Part shown: piece after piece, positions 22,680 through 33,525 of the stretch
How the letters are laid out: each line of letters opens with the position of its first letter
How positions within the stretch are numbered: the first letter of the stretch is position 1
Assembly (NCBI GenBank): GCA_035079385.1
Contig: JAVHKY010000011.1
Span: 12,604,001 to 12,668,000, forward strand
Origin: Aspidiotus rigidus
Taxonomy: Eukaryota; Arthropoda; Insecta; Hemiptera; Diaspididae
Reading direction: 5' to 3'
Length of the DNA: 64,000 bases
Position numbers and translations under genes: made by a program
The notes under the pieces: model-generated
Told to the model about the DNA's origin: nothing
What the model saw: only the letters and a program-made list of their open reading frames with translations
The model's database searches: none

Positions 22680-22929
22680 GTAAGTTGTATAGCGATTCAT
22701 GGGTTCTTATTGCGAGAAAATCGAACTCAGAATGGGAAAAGATGACACCTAACCACAAGACGATATTTCTTCGAAACTTTTCTGTCCGGATTGACGTTCG
22801 ACTGTATTGTTAGAAAGCAAACCGTTCGTTATGATAGGTACTCTATGATATTATGACGTTAATAAAATAAAAAACTAATTTTTTCTTAATCTTTATCCTG
22901 TAAGCGGTATACCGTCTGATCGGCTAGAC

Positions 22930-23761
22930 TCTAGCCGATCGGGCAACCCGCGGCCCGCGGGCCGCATGCGGGCCGCGGAAGCTTTTTCTGTGGCCCGCGA
23001 TACGAATACCAAAATACGAAAAAATGAAGAAATTTTCGTTGTTCGAATCAAAAAATGTAAAATTTTACACGAATTATTTCCAATATTTTTGGATACATTT
23101 AGTGTACAAACAAACGTGAACTGATTATTTATTAGTTAGTAGTGAGAAACTTGTCTTTGCAATTCATAGGAAATCTCATCAGAATTTGGGGTCAAGTGAG
23201 TAGGTATGCTGCAAACGCATCAAAGCAGTCAAATGCTCATCATTCAGCTTGCTTCTTTCCGGAGTTTTTGTATTTTTCATGAGCGAGAAAGCATTTTCAC
23301 ATACAAATGTAGACCCAAAGAAAGCAAAGGTCCTTATGTTGGAATATATTTAATACCAGGCAAAATTCTCGCAAAGGGGTCTCTGAAAACAAAGTGAGCA
23401 GAGAAAAATCGGCTTTCAGATCTATTAGTTCCATTTGGTACTCTTCAGGCACTTCCATTGCGCCAACGACGAAAGGGTTCTCAACCACTCTAGCATTTGA
23501 CTGTTTTGATGCGTTTGAAACATACTCACCTGACCCCAAATTTTGATGAGCTTAAGTTTCTCATCAAGTAACTAATAAATAATCAGTTCACGTTTTTTTG
23601 TATATTAAATTTATCCAAAAATATTGGAAATAATTCGTGTAAAATTTTACATTTTTTGATTCTAACAACGAGAATTTCTTGATGTGCGGCCCGCCGGATC
23701 ATGAAAAGTTACAAATTTTCATGAATGCGGCCCGTGATGTGAAAAAGGTTGCCCACGCCTG
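22930..23761 (-). mobile_element. palindromic hAT element, 8-bp target duplication
   Basis: GGCTAGA(C/G) at 22922-22929 and 23762-23769 duplicates the site GGCGAGAG of empty units. The ends carry GGGCAACC and GCGGCCCG, and the right end is CAGGCGTGGGCAACC on the minus strand, as in hAT elements of the GTF2IRD2/ZBED-like group. The minus strand codes for the transposase C terminus: VPEEYQMELIDL (about 23440), then STFVCENAFSLMKNTKTPE and TALMRLQHTYSLDPKF (23200-23320). Left (22980-23260) and right (23500-23755) halves are inverted copies, so the element is two 3' ends joined head to head. Confidence 0.85.
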
Positions 23762-23809
23762 GGCTAGAGACAATATTATGAAACTGTAAGTAAACCATCC
23801 GTGAAGACT

Positions 23810-23898
23810 GTACTACTTACTCAAAATGGTCATTTGCAAATATTTATCATGTTTAAAATTATTTGCAGATGGGTAGGCCTATTTGTCGTAAGTGATAC
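23810..23898 (+). other. H2 hairpin
   Basis: GTACTACTTACTC faces GTCGTAAGTGATAC; inner stem CATTTGCAAATA facing TTATTTGCAGATG. Confidence 0.6.
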
Positions 23899-24415
23899 AC
23901 AAACTATCATTAGTCATTAATACGTGAACTTTGATGTACTAGCTTGTAAATTGATTATAACATGATTGTACGCGTAATTACTTCATAGTGCATGTAGTTT
24001 GGAAGAGAAGGGGACGTCAATGTTCTCACGGGAGAACTGAATTTTTCCTTTAGAGGAAATGGAAAAATAGACTGTAATATATTCTATACTCTTCTTTCTG
24101 TGCTGGTGATTTGCCCATCTCACATCGACATTTTCCCGGCCACGCCATTGATGTCTCTTACATCAATTAGAGCATGAGAATTTCTTCAGAGTATGAATTA
24201 GATTATGAAGGAAATTTAAATTTCTCTCAAATGGTACCTGTATGTGAAGAAACGGCTTATCCCGAAAACTGATTTCCTAGTTGACAACTATATATTTCTT
24301 GTAGACTTTCGACTACGTAAACCTGATCCCTCTTGATTTATGGTGAGTATCCTCGTCTAATCGACTACTTCATGCTTTTGATCCCTTGTTTCTAATACTT
24401 ATTCATTTTTTTCAG

Positions 24416-24478
24416 GTGCGTTAGTTAATAATATTGTTTCTAATAATTCGAATTCGACTATTGATGAGGAATGTTCAT
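24416..24478 (+). pseudogene. microexon ASVNNI-type, copy 2
   Basis: Good acceptor (TTTTTTCAG) and the upstream donor GTGAGT is intact. The exon is open in the two-base phase, but the downstream donor is TCAT|gcgagt, so GT is lost. A GC-AG intron is possible but not shown. Confidence 0.35.
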
Positions 24479-24685
24479 GCGAGTACGTACTTCTCTAAGA
24501 AACACAGAGGGAAACTTCTTAATTTCTTGATTCTAATCTCCTTATAGGCATGTACCTAGTTCAGAAGTGAGGAGGACGTGAATGTTTATCCGGTAGACCA
24601 AATTTTTCTTCGTGGAAAATGAAATATTTGTTGTGACATATTCTATAATCTTCTTTCACCACTGGTTATGAAGTCGGTAGATCAT

Positions 24686-24863
24686 ACTTAAGAATCAATT
24701 ATTTGTCTGGACGGATTATATGAATAGAGAGTCGAATATGTCCGGCACTGCCGTCCAAAATATGAAAAATTCAAAAAAATAAACAAATAAATGACTATTT
24801 ATTTATGTTTTTTGAATTTTTCATATTTTGGACGGCAGTGCCGGACATATTCGACTCTCTATT
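24686..24863. mobile_element. 178-bp foldback insertion with 11-bp target duplication
   Basis: CGGTAGATCAT occurs at 24675-24685 and 24864-24874; the other units have it once. Arms 24722-24777 and 24808-24863 are perfect inverted copies over 56 bp, with further AT pairing towards the 30-bp centre. The left end has an extra unpaired 36 bp. No coding content. A transcript would form a long perfect hairpin. Confidence 0.85.
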
Positions 24864-25153
24864 CGGTAGATCATCCTCTCCAATACCCAGCTTTAATATA
24901 TTCCCGGTCATGATATCACTGTACCCTACATCAAATTTTTTTCCGATTTATTCGTAAGAATTTTGTCGGAATATGAAATGAAAAATGCTCTGAAATTATC
25001 GTACACCTCGGCGGCAGTATGCTTTTAAAAAGGTCTCAGTATAAAATCTCACCGAAGAGTAGAAGAATGCGTGTTACATTATTTCATAATCTTGGCCTCG
25101 CTTGGTAAGTATTTTTTGTGGACACTTGTTGTAAATCCAAGAGACTACTTCAG

Positions 25154-25762
25154 CCGTAGCCCACTTCACTAAGGGTGAGTATCCTCGTCTAATCGACTAT
25201 TCTCTACAGGAAGTTCTTTGTTACTGATTCATAATTGCTATTTTCAGATGCACCAGCCATATTTGCTGCTAATGATTCGTATTTGACGATTGATGAGAAG
25301 ATGGCATCAGTATGCGAAATTGTGGTTTGTAACAATCAGGGAGGAGGAGGGTGATCCTTCGAATAGAGATGGTCGAACCCTCTGATGAGAGCAACAATAT
25401 CGTGCACACCTTTTGTTTATGGATCTTCATCTTTTTCTCCCAGAACATACTAATGATTCTTCCATCACGCCACACAGAGCGGGAGCATATGAAGTTTATC
25501 GAAATGGGGCATGGACCATCAGTTTTTATGATCGGTAATGTTCATTTGTGACTATTACAGTTTATCTATAGAAGTCCAAAATAACTGTTGCAGTTATTTG
25601 GTGGTGTATTTTTCTGCTAATGAAATTACAGATCCCAGAAATAATGACGGTTTCGTAATGCCATTGCGCCCACCGCCCAAATTGGAGAGTCCATTGAATC
25701 GAGAAGTGAAATGCTGTTCAGTCGAATCTTCATTGATATACAGTGATGTGTACTACTTTTAG
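25154..25762 (+). CDS. microexon gene 3' module, copy 3
   Basis: Best-preserved copy. Exons a 25154-25174 (21 nt), b 25248-25350 (103), c 25478-25534 (57), d 25594-25762 (169, TAG). Introns 73, 127 and 59 nt. Splits: a ends with 1 base and b starts with 2; b ends with 2 and c starts with 1; c ends with 2 and d starts with 1. The joined 3' product is about 115 residues, rich in Tyr and Asn, with Cys pairs (KCCSV) near the end. A further exon at about 25063-25105 (acceptor GAGTAG, donor CTTG|gtaagt) reads CVLHYFIILASL, a hydrophobic stretch like a signal peptide core, and would place a roughly 48-nt intron before exon a. No family recognised; secreted effector is a guess. Confidence 0.6.
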
Positions 25763-25814
25763 AGGAAATAAGACAAATGATTTAATATAATCAATCATTT
25801 GTCTTCTTTCCTCT
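25761..25814 (+). other. H1 hairpin after the stop, copy 3
   Basis: AGAGGAAATAAGACAAATGA faces TCATTTGTCTTCTTTCCTCT, 22 bp with one mismatch; loop about 10 nt. A donor-like GTAAGT follows at once. Confidence 0.8.
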
Positions 25815-26261
25815 GTAAGTTGTACAGCGATTCATGGGTTCTTATTGCGAGAAAAATCCAACTCAGAATGGGAAAATATGACACCTAACCACAAGACGAT
25901 ATTATTAATTTCTTCGAAACTTTTCTTTTCTGGTTGACGTTCGACTGTATTGTTAGAAAGCAAACCGTTCGTTAAGATAGGTACTCTATGATATTATGAC
26001 GTTAATAGAATAAAAAATCAATTTTTTCTTAATATATTTATCCTGTAAGCGGTATACCGTCTGATCGGCGAGAGACAATATTGTGAAACTGTAAACCATC
26101 TGTGAAGATAGAGTCTCAAAATTGTAATTTGCAAATATTTGTCATGTTTAAATATATTTACAGATGGGTAGGCCTATTTGTTATAAGTGATAGACAAATT
26201 AAACTCGATGTACTAGCTTGTAAATTGATTATAACATGATTGTACGCGTAATTACATCATA

Positions 26262-26546
26262 GTGCATGTAGTTTGGAAGAGAAGGGGACGTCAATGTTCT
26301 CCCGGTAGAACTGAATTTTCCTTTAGAGGAAATGGAAAAATATACTGTAATATATTCTATACTCCTCTTTGTGTGCTGGTGATGGAGTCTGTGGACCATG
26401 ATTTGCCCATCTCATATCGACATTTTCCCGGCCACATCAATTTATTCATAAGAATTTCTTCAGAATATGAATTAGATCATGAAGGAAATTTAAATTGCTC
26501 TCAAATTGTACTTATAAGTGGGGAAACTACTTATCCCGAAAACTGA
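26262..26546 (+). CDS. WKRRGRQCSPGR exon, open 94-codon copy
   Basis: Open from an AG border through WKRRGRQCSPGRTEFSF, GKIYCNIFYTPLC, ESVDHDLPIS and ISSEYELDHEGNLNCSQ to a stop after TTYPEN. A deletion relative to 29552 (after HFPGH) is in frame, which favours coding. Exon borders are not established, and the stop lies shortly before the TTTATG|gtgagt donor. Function unknown. Confidence 0.35.
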   Translation: MHVVWKRRGRQCSPGRTEFSFRGNGKIYCNIFYTPLCVLVMESVDHDLPISYRHFPGHINLFIRISSEYELDHEGNLNCSQIVLISGETTYPEN

Positions 26547-26698
26547 TTTCCTCCAAGAATGAGTTGAGAACTAAGTATTTGTTGTAGACTTTCCACTACG
26601 TAAGCCTGATCCCACTTGATTTATGGTGAGTATCCTCGTCTAATCGATTACTTCATGCTTTTGATCCCTCGTTTCTAATACTTAATCAATTTTTTCAG

Positions 26699-26750
26699 GT
26701 GCGTCAGTTAATAATATTGTTTCTAATAATTCGAATTCGACTATTGTGAG
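26699..26750 (+). pseudogene. microexon ASVNNI-type, copy 3
   Basis: Acceptor ATTTTTTCAG is intact. The exon runs to GACTATT|gtgaga, shorter than the 66-nt copy at 19869, so the exon end has moved or the copy is broken. Confidence 0.35.
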
Positions 26751-26918
26751 AAACGATCATGAAGATCGTGGGTACATGCGAGTTTCCAACAAATTAATGA
26801 CTTCTCTTCGCTTACAATCTTATCGATCTTCACAAGGGTCACCTGTTGAATAGCAAACTATTTCTTAAGAAGTGTACCTCTACAAAGGTATGTCAACAAG
26901 TGTACAATCCTCTCTCAG

Positions 26919-27605
26919 TTGAATTATACACCACTAGGTTCGCACTATGTGGTAAATATAGGCCGCTTTCTAATGAATCGTGATTTTTCACGGTGAGTAT
27001 CCTTTCCTAAAAGCCTTATCCAATACTAGATTCCATGTTTTTTCAGTCTTGATTTCTTTCTTCAGTAGATTGTATCATGTGATCAGAAAGTTTTACTACC
27101 TTTACGACGTTCTGCAATTTGGTAAGTTGCTAGCATATTCTCGAGTTCTCACACCTGTAGTATAACGACAGTGATCAAAATTTTCAGAAATTTTGTAATT
27201 TGTCTTCCACAGACCACCGATCGACCGCCTCTTTTGGTTACACTTTCGACCACAGGCCAATAATCTGGAATTTGTGCTCCATATTTTTACTACTGACTTC
27301 GTTCATTGAGACTACGGTACCAATGTCACAAGTCCTGTTTCGTACTCACATCGGTCAGGCAGCCGAAACAGGAGAAACCTCGTATAGTAAGTCAGCTTTG
27401 TCTTCCTTTATTTCTTACGATTCTCGAGGATACATTCCGATCTATTCGCTTTTACGTCATTGAGAACTCACTCTCCCAAATGATGATGATTTACACTCTA
27501 ATGAGAGTTTCCAGTGCTTTTCTCTCCAAGAAGTTCACAAAGTCACCCTATATAAGCATTGCAGTGGTCACCATATTCAGAAGAATAGAAGTTATAGCTT
27601 ACTCT
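26919..27605 (+). CDS. sister microexon gene, four linked exons
   Basis: Exons 26919-26992 (74 nt as given; its 5' border may lie upstream), 27066-27121 (56), 27213-27386 (174), 27534-27605 (72). Codon splits agree at each junction: first ends CG and the next starts T; that ends G and the next starts AC; that ends A and the next starts TT; the last ends T. Residues include LNYTPLGSHYVVNIGRF, HVIRKFYYLYDVLQF, FGYTFDHRPIIWN, a hydrophobic CSIFLLLTSFIE, and HKVTLYKHCSGHHIQ. Exon 4 aligns with KYYSGHLTP in D1. A later open segment (27931-28060) reads RRVSFRRGD and SKYEYWTPDYIM, but its junction is unresolved. Unknown function; architecture matches the neighbouring array. Confidence 0.55.
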
Positions 27606-28330
27606 GTGATTAATGTTTTTCATTTTAAATTAATCCATGGGTCTAAATTGTTTCAATTCTTTTTAAAATGAGTGGGTAAGTCGCCTGTACTTAATCAAAG
27701 ATACTGTTTTTGGTTCGCATGAATAGTTCTTCTTGTTCTTTGTTGTAGGGTGCAAAGTTGCGTTTTATTCTTTGGGGACGGAAGATGCATAAACGGATTG
27801 CGTATGTGAAGAGCATCGTACAAATTCAGCGTACAACACACAAGAACAAATGTAAGAAATGAACTCGCGCTACCTGACGGGTCTTGCCGCGGCTCTGGTC
27901 ACTAAAGCGCTTTTATAGTAATCGCCTTTCTTGCTCCCTTACAGCATTTATACTATCCGTCGTCTAGAAGGAGAGTTAGCTTCAGGAGAGGAGACGCTGA
28001 AACTAACAATTCCAAATATGAATATTGGACTCCAGATTATATTATGGGGTGGTACGGCCTCACTTGATGAACAACAAACTACTTTCAGAATTTTTATTAC
28101 TTATTTAAGCGGTGGTTTTGGGGTGATTTATTGTAAAAACATCACGCCAGATCCACCGTTGTCATAATTAGTAAATCAATTGGTACAATAGGTTGCGACG
28201 ATTCCAATTATAAATTAAGAGAATCACCTAAAAAGAAGAATGTTGTTTATAAGTAGAATAAGACTGTAATTATTTTTTCCCATCCTGTTTATTCATGAGA
28301 ATTTATCCTGGTCATGAATTGGATTACCCT
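27606..28330 (+). other. 3' part of the sister gene, unresolved
   Basis: Donor GTGATT at 27606, acceptor TTGTTGTAG near 27748, a 100-nt open stretch to GTAAGA near 27852, and acceptor CCTTACAG near 27946. The last segment is open in the frame RRVSFRRGDAETNNSKYEYW, which the paralogue at 44120 preserves (RRVSFRRGDDETNNSKYEYW). Successive phases were not reconciled. Confidence 0.35.
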
Positions 28331-28489
28331 CCCTTAATGAGTGTTTTTTGTAGACAATTGTTGTAACTCAAGAGACTACCACTTGACCCCAAGCCCACAT
28401 GATAAATGGTCAGTATTCTCGACTATAATCGAATATTCTCTACAGGAAGTTCGTGTCACTGATTCATTGTACCTATTAACTATTTTCAG

Positions 28490-29017
28490 CTGCACCAGCC
28501 AATAATTGTTCCTGATGATTCGTATTTGACAATTGATGAGAGGATGTTATCAGTACGTGAAATTGTGGATTGTAACAATCAGGGAGTAGGAGGGTGATCC
28601 TTCGAATAGAGATGGTGGAACCCTCTGATAAGAGCAACAATAACGTGCACACCTTTTGTTTATGTACATTCTTCTTTTTCTTCCAGAACATACTAATGAT
28701 TCTCCCATCGCGCCACACAGAGAAGGTGCATATGAAGTTTATCGGAATGGGGCATGGACCATCAGTTTTTATGATAGGTAATGTTCATTTGTGACTATTA
28801 CAGTTTATCTATTGAATTCCAAAATAACTGTTGCAGTTACTTGGTGGTGCATTTTTCTGCTAATGAAATTACAGATCCCAGAATTAATGACGGTTTCGTA
28901 ATGACATTGCGCCCACCTTCGCCCAAATTAGAGAGTCCATTGAATAGAGAAGTGAAATGCTGTTCAGGCGAATCTTCATTGATATACAGTGATGTATACT
29001 ACTTTCAGAAGAAGTGA
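28490..29017 (+). pseudogene. microexon gene 3' module, copy 4
   Basis: Exon b 28490-28593 is 104 nt: one extra base breaks the frame shared by copies 1-3. Exons c 28721-28777 (57 nt) and d 28837-29017 (181 nt, TGA after FQKK) are intact. The 5' half is type-1-like (ATTAACTATTTTCAG acceptor), so this unit looks like a type-1/type-2 recombinant. Confidence 0.5.
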
Positions 29018-29061
29018 AAGCAAATAATTTAATATAATTAATTATTTGGTTTTTCTTCTTC
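29007..29061 (+). other. H1 hairpin after the stop, copy 4
   Basis: AGAAGAAGTGAAAGCAAATA faces TATTTGGTTTTTCTTCTTCT; loop TTTAATATAATTAA. Both arms changed relative to copies 1-3. Confidence 0.75.
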
Positions 29062-29361
29062 TTTAAGTTGTATAGTAATTCATGGGTTCTTATTGCGAGA
29101 AAAATCCAACTCAGAATGGGAAAAGATGACACCTAACCACAAGACAATATTATTAATTTCTTCGAAACTTTTCTCTTCTGGTTGACGTTCGACTGTATTG
29201 TTAGAAAGCAAACCGTTCGTTAAGATAGGTACTCTATGATATTATGACGTTAATAGAATATAAAATCAATTTTTCTTAATATATTTATCCTGTAAGCGGT
29301 ATACCGTCTGATCGGCGAGAGACAATATTGTGAAACTGTAAACCATCTGTGAAGATAGACT

Positions 29362-29450
29362 GTACTATTTACTCAAAATGGTCATTTGCAAATATTTATC
29401 ATGTTTAAATATATTTGCAGACGGGTAGGCCTATTTGTCATAAGTGATAC
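29362..29450 (+). other. H2 hairpin
   Basis: GTACTATTTACTC faces GTCATAAGTGATAC; inner CATTTGCAAATA faces TATTTGCAGACG. Confidence 0.6.
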
Positions 29451-29551
29451 ACAAATTATCATTAGTCTATTAATGCGAGAACTTTGATGTACTAGCTTGT
29501 AAATTGATTATAACATGATTGTACGCGTAATTACTTCATAGTGCATGTAGT

Positions 29552-29851
29552 TTGGAAGAGAAGGGGAGATTGGGACGTCAATGTTCTCCCAAGAGAACTG
29601 AATTTTCCTTTAGAGGAAATGGGAAAATATACTGTAATATATTCTATACTCCTCTTTCTGTGCTGGTGATGGAGTCTGTGGACCATGATTTGCCCATCTC
29701 ACATCGACATTTTCCCGGCCACGCCATTGATGTCTTTTACATCAATTTATTCATGAGTATTTCTTCAGAAAATGAATTAGATTATGAAGGAAATTTAAAT
29801 TGCTCTCAAATTGTACCTATAAGTGAGGAAACTGCTTATCCCAAAAACTGA
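29552..29851 (+). CDS. WKRRGRQCSPGR-type exon, 99-codon copy
   Basis: The most complete open version: FSFRGNGKIYCNIFY, VMESVDHDLPISHRHFPGH, AIDVFYINLFMSISSENELD, EGNLNCSQIVPISEETAYP, then stop. A short insertion alters the start (GRLGRQCSPKR). The frame is kept from 29600 onward across at least four units. No known domain. Confidence 0.35.
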   Translation: MEEKGRLGRQCSPKRTEFSFRGNGKIYCNIFYTPLSVLVMESVDHDLPISHRHFPGHAIDVFYINLFMSISSENELDYEGNLNCSQIVPISEETAYPKN

Positions 29852-30003
29852 TTTCCTCCAAGATTGAGTTGAGAACTAAGTATTTCTTGTAGACTTTCCA
29901 CTACGTAATCCTGATACCACTTGATTTATGGTGAGTATCCTCGTCTAATCGACTACTTCATTCTTTTGATCCCTTGTTTCTAATACTTATTCATTTTTTT
30001 CAG

Positions 30004-30060
30004 GTGCGTCACTTCATAATATTGTTTCTAATAATTCGAATTCGACTATTGATAAGGAAT
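30004..30060 (+). pseudogene. microexon ASVNNI-type, copy 4
   Basis: Intact 73-nt upstream intron with GTGAGT and TTTTTTTCAG. The downstream donor is destroyed (TTCCTACAAG), and the same is true at 35199. Confidence 0.35.
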
Positions 30061-30479
30061 GTTCCTACAAGAACGTTCTTCTCTAAAACGGTACCTAGGT
30101 ACTTGCGAGTTTCCAACAAATTGATAACTTCTCTTCGCTTACAATCTTATCGATCTCACAAAGGGCATCTGTTGAATAGGTAGCAAACTGTTTCTTAAGA
30201 AGTGTACCTATACTTTTTTTTCGAGAAAATTTATCGTCACCCGATAAAAAAAACTCTCGACAGGACTCTTTTTAATAGGTAAATACAACGGATCACGGGA
30301 AATTAATTTATTGGTACATAAAATATCGAACAAGCTTTTTCCATCAAAATTTCTTTGAAAATAATATAGACTACTCGTTTGAAAACTATCTCATGTTCTA
30401 CAACATAATTATATTCTCCTGTTCACTCGTGGTCCCAGGATAAAATCTCACCAAAAAGTAGCACAACTTCATGCATGTC

Positions 30480-31400
30480 ACATTGGTTCATAATCCTACC
30501 CTCCCTTCATGAGTGGATTTTTGTGGACATCTGTTGTAAATCCAGGAGACTACTACTTCAGCCCGAGCCCACATGATTAATGGTAAGTATTCTCGTCTAT
30601 AATCGACTATTGTCTACAGGAAGTTCGTTGTCACTGATTCATCGTACCTATTAACTATTTTCAGCTGCACCAGCCTATAATTGTTGCTGATAATTCGTAT
30701 TTGACGATTGATAAGAGGAAGTAATCGGTACGTCTCTTTCCAACATAATACTCTCAGGTTTCTGGAAAATTGAGGGGTTTCTCCACTTCCAGTTTGCCTG
30801 TACTTTTATTGTAACAATCAGGAGGGGGAGGGAAGCTGAAGCAGAAGCCCCGTATTGTAAGTCAGCTTTGTCTATTCCAATCTTGTTCTATTTGCTTGTA
30901 GTGTGTATGGAGCAATTACTCTCTCAAGTGATGATAATTTACACTCTGATGAGAGTTTTCATTGCTTTTCTCTAAAAGCAGTTTAGAAAGCCTTTTTTCA
31001 TCTACCCTTTTTAAGTATTGCGGTGGTCATCGTATTCCAAAACGATCTGTGTATAATATAGTAGATGGTACCTCACTGTAATGATTTCGTGAGAGCAACG
31101 TCGTGTATTGTTTTACTGATGAAATTACAGGTTCCAGAACTGATGAAAATTTTGTGATGACTTTGCACCCACCGTCGACCAAACGAGGAGAAATGGGATG
31201 TTGATTGAATCAAGAAATGAAATGCTGATGGGTCAAACCTCTATTGATGTACAGCGATGTTTACTCTTTGCAGAGGAAAGTGGAGCGTGACAATTGAATG
31301 CAATCAACTATTGTCCGTTCTCACTTTTCTTTGTAAGAAGTAGTACCTACTGCTTCATCGGTTTCCTATTGGAGAGAAAATGTAACGCAAAAGCAGACGG
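30480..31400 (+). pseudogene. type-1 array unit, copy 3
   Basis: Same cassette order as 16590-17480, ending at CAGACGG (31400), where the sequence switches directly into GTAATGTTC, the c-d intron of a type-2 unit. H1 at 31272-31333. Confidence 0.5.
31272..31333 (+). other. H1 hairpin, type-1 unit
   Basis: Same fold and near-identical sequence to 17408-17471. Confidence 0.6.
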
Positions 31401-31459
31401 GTAATGTTCATTTGTGACTATTACAGTTTATCTATTGAAGTCCAAAATAACTGTTGCAG

Positions 31460-31631
31460 TTACTTGGTGGTGTATTTTTCTGCTAATGAAATTACAGATC
31501 CCAGAATTAATGACGGTTTCGTAATGCCATTGCGCCCACCTTCGCCCAAATTGGAGAGTCCATTGAATCGAGAAGTGAAATGCTGTTCAGTCGAATCTTC
31601 ATTGATGTACAGTGATGTGTACTACTTTTAG
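31460..31631 (+). pseudogene. microexon gene 3' module, copy 5 (exon d only)
   Basis: Exon d is open (172 nt, TAG after YYF), but exons b and c are replaced by type-1 sequence. The join at 31400/31401 falls exactly on the shared G|GTAA donor. Confidence 0.5.
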
Positions 31632-31682
31632 AGGAAGTAAGACAAATAATTTAATATAATCAATCATTCGTCTTGTTTCCTC
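31630..31682 (+). other. H1 hairpin after the stop, copy 5
   Basis: GAGGAAGTAAGACAAATAATT faces AATCATTCGTCTTGTTTCCTC; slightly more mismatched than copy 3. Confidence 0.6.
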
Positions 31683-31982
31683 TGTAAGTTGTATAGCGAT
31701 TCATGGGTTCTTATTGCGAGAAAAATCCAACTCAGAATGGGAAAAGATGACACCTAACCACAAGACGATATTATTAATTTCTTCGAAACTTTTCTTTTCT
31801 GGTTGACGTTCGACTGTATTGTTAGAAAGCAAACCGTTCGTTAAGATAGGTACTCTATGATATTATGACGTTAATAGAATATAAAATCAATTTTTCTTAG
31901 TATATTTATCCTGTAAGCGGTACACCGTCTGATCGGCGAGAGACAATATTGTGAAACTGTGAACCATCTGTGAAGATAGACT

Positions 31983-32072
31983 GTACTACTTACTCATAAT
32001 GGTCATTTGCAAATATTTATCATGTTAAAATATATTTGCAGATGGGTAGGCCTATTTGTTGTAAGTGATACA
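31983..32072 (+). other. H2 hairpin
   Basis: GTACTACTTACTC faces GTTGTAAGTGATAC; inner CATTTGCAAATATTTA faces AATATATTTGCAGATG. Confidence 0.6.
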
Positions 32073-32606
32073 CAAATTATCATTAGTCTATTAATTATAC
32101 GAGAACTTCGATGTACTAGCTTGTAAATTGATTATACCATCACTGTACGCGTAATTACTTTATAGTACCTATACATGTAGTTTGGAAGAGAAGGGGACGT
32201 CAATGTTCTCCCGGTAGAACTGAATTTTCCTTTAGAGGAGATGGAAAAATATACTGTAATATAGTCTACACTCCTCTTTCTGTGCTGGTGATGGAGTCTG
32301 TGGACCATGATTTGCCCATCTCACATTGACGTTTTTCCGGGCCCATCAATTTATTCATAAGAATTTCTTCAGAATATGAATTAGATCATGAAGGAAATTC
32401 AAATTGCTCTCAAATTGTACTTATAAGTAGGAGACTACTTATCCCGAAAACTGATTTCTTCGAAGAATGAGTTGAGAACTAAGTATTTGTTGTAGACTTT
32501 CCACTACGTAAGCCTGATCCCACTTGATTTATGGTGAGTATCCTCGTCTAATCAACTATTCTGTACAGGAAGTTCCTTGTTACTGATTAATAATTACTAT
32601 TTTCAG

Positions 32607-33131
32607 ATGCACCAGCCATATTTGGTGCTAATGATTCGTATTTGACGATTGAAGAGAAGATGTCATCAGTATGCGAAATTATGGTTTGTAACAATCAGGG
32701 AGGAGGAGGGTGATCCTTCGAATAGAGATGGTTGAACCCTCTGATGAGAGCAACAATATCGTTCACACCTTTTGTTTAGGTATATTCTTCTTTTTCTTCC
32801 AGAAGATACTAATGATTCTCACATCACGCCACACAGAGAAGGAGCATATGAAGTTTATCGGAATGGGGCATGGACCATCAGTTTTTATGATCGGTAATGT
32901 TCATTTGTGACTATTACAGTTCATCTAGAAGTCCAAAATAACTGTTGTAGTTACTTGGTGGTGTATTTTTCTGCTAATGAAATTACAGATCCCAGAAATA
33001 ATGACGGTTTCGAAATGACATTGCGCCCACCTTCGCCCAAATTAGAGGGTCCATTGAATCGAGAAGTGAAATGCTGTTCAGTCGAATCTTCATTGATATA
33101 CAGTGATGTATACTACTTTGAGAAGAAGTGA
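32607..33131 (+). CDS. microexon gene 3' module, copy 6
   Basis: Exons b 32607-32709 (103 nt), c 32837-32893 (57), d 32951-33131 (181, TGA). Introns 127 and 57 nt; the second is 2 nt shorter than in copies 1-4, and its acceptor is TTGTAG. The 2-nt loss does not disturb the protein because it is intronic. The unit is near-identical to copy 8. Confidence 0.55.
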
Positions 33132-33176
33132 AAGCAAATAATTTAATATAATTAATTATTTGGTTTTTCTTCTTCT
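33121..33176 (+). other. H1 hairpin after the stop, copy 6
   Basis: AGAAGAAGTGAAAGCAAATA faces TATTTGGTTTTTCTTCTTCT, as copy 4. Confidence 0.75.
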
Positions 33177-33525
33177 TTAAGTTGTATAGCGATTCATGGG
33201 TTCTTATTGCGAGAAAAATCCAACTCAGAATGGGAAAAGATGACACCTAACCACAAGACGATATTATTAATTTCTTCGAAACTTTTCTGTTCTGGTTGAC
33301 GTTCGACTGTATTGTTAGAAAGCAAACCGTTCGTTAAGATAGGTACTCTATGATATTATGACGTTAATAGAATAAAAAATCAATTTTTTCCTAATATATT
33401 TATCCTGTAAGCGGTATACCATCTGATCGGCGAGAGACAATATTATGAAACTGTAAACCATCTGTGAAGATAGACTGTACTACTTACTCATAATGGTCAT
33501 TTGCAAATATTTATCATGTTAAAAT

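Noticed and set aside
32983..33246. Minus-strand open frame over exon d and H1 (also at 40323 and 28884)
   Set aside because: Antisense shadow of a selected exon and a hairpin; no independent support.
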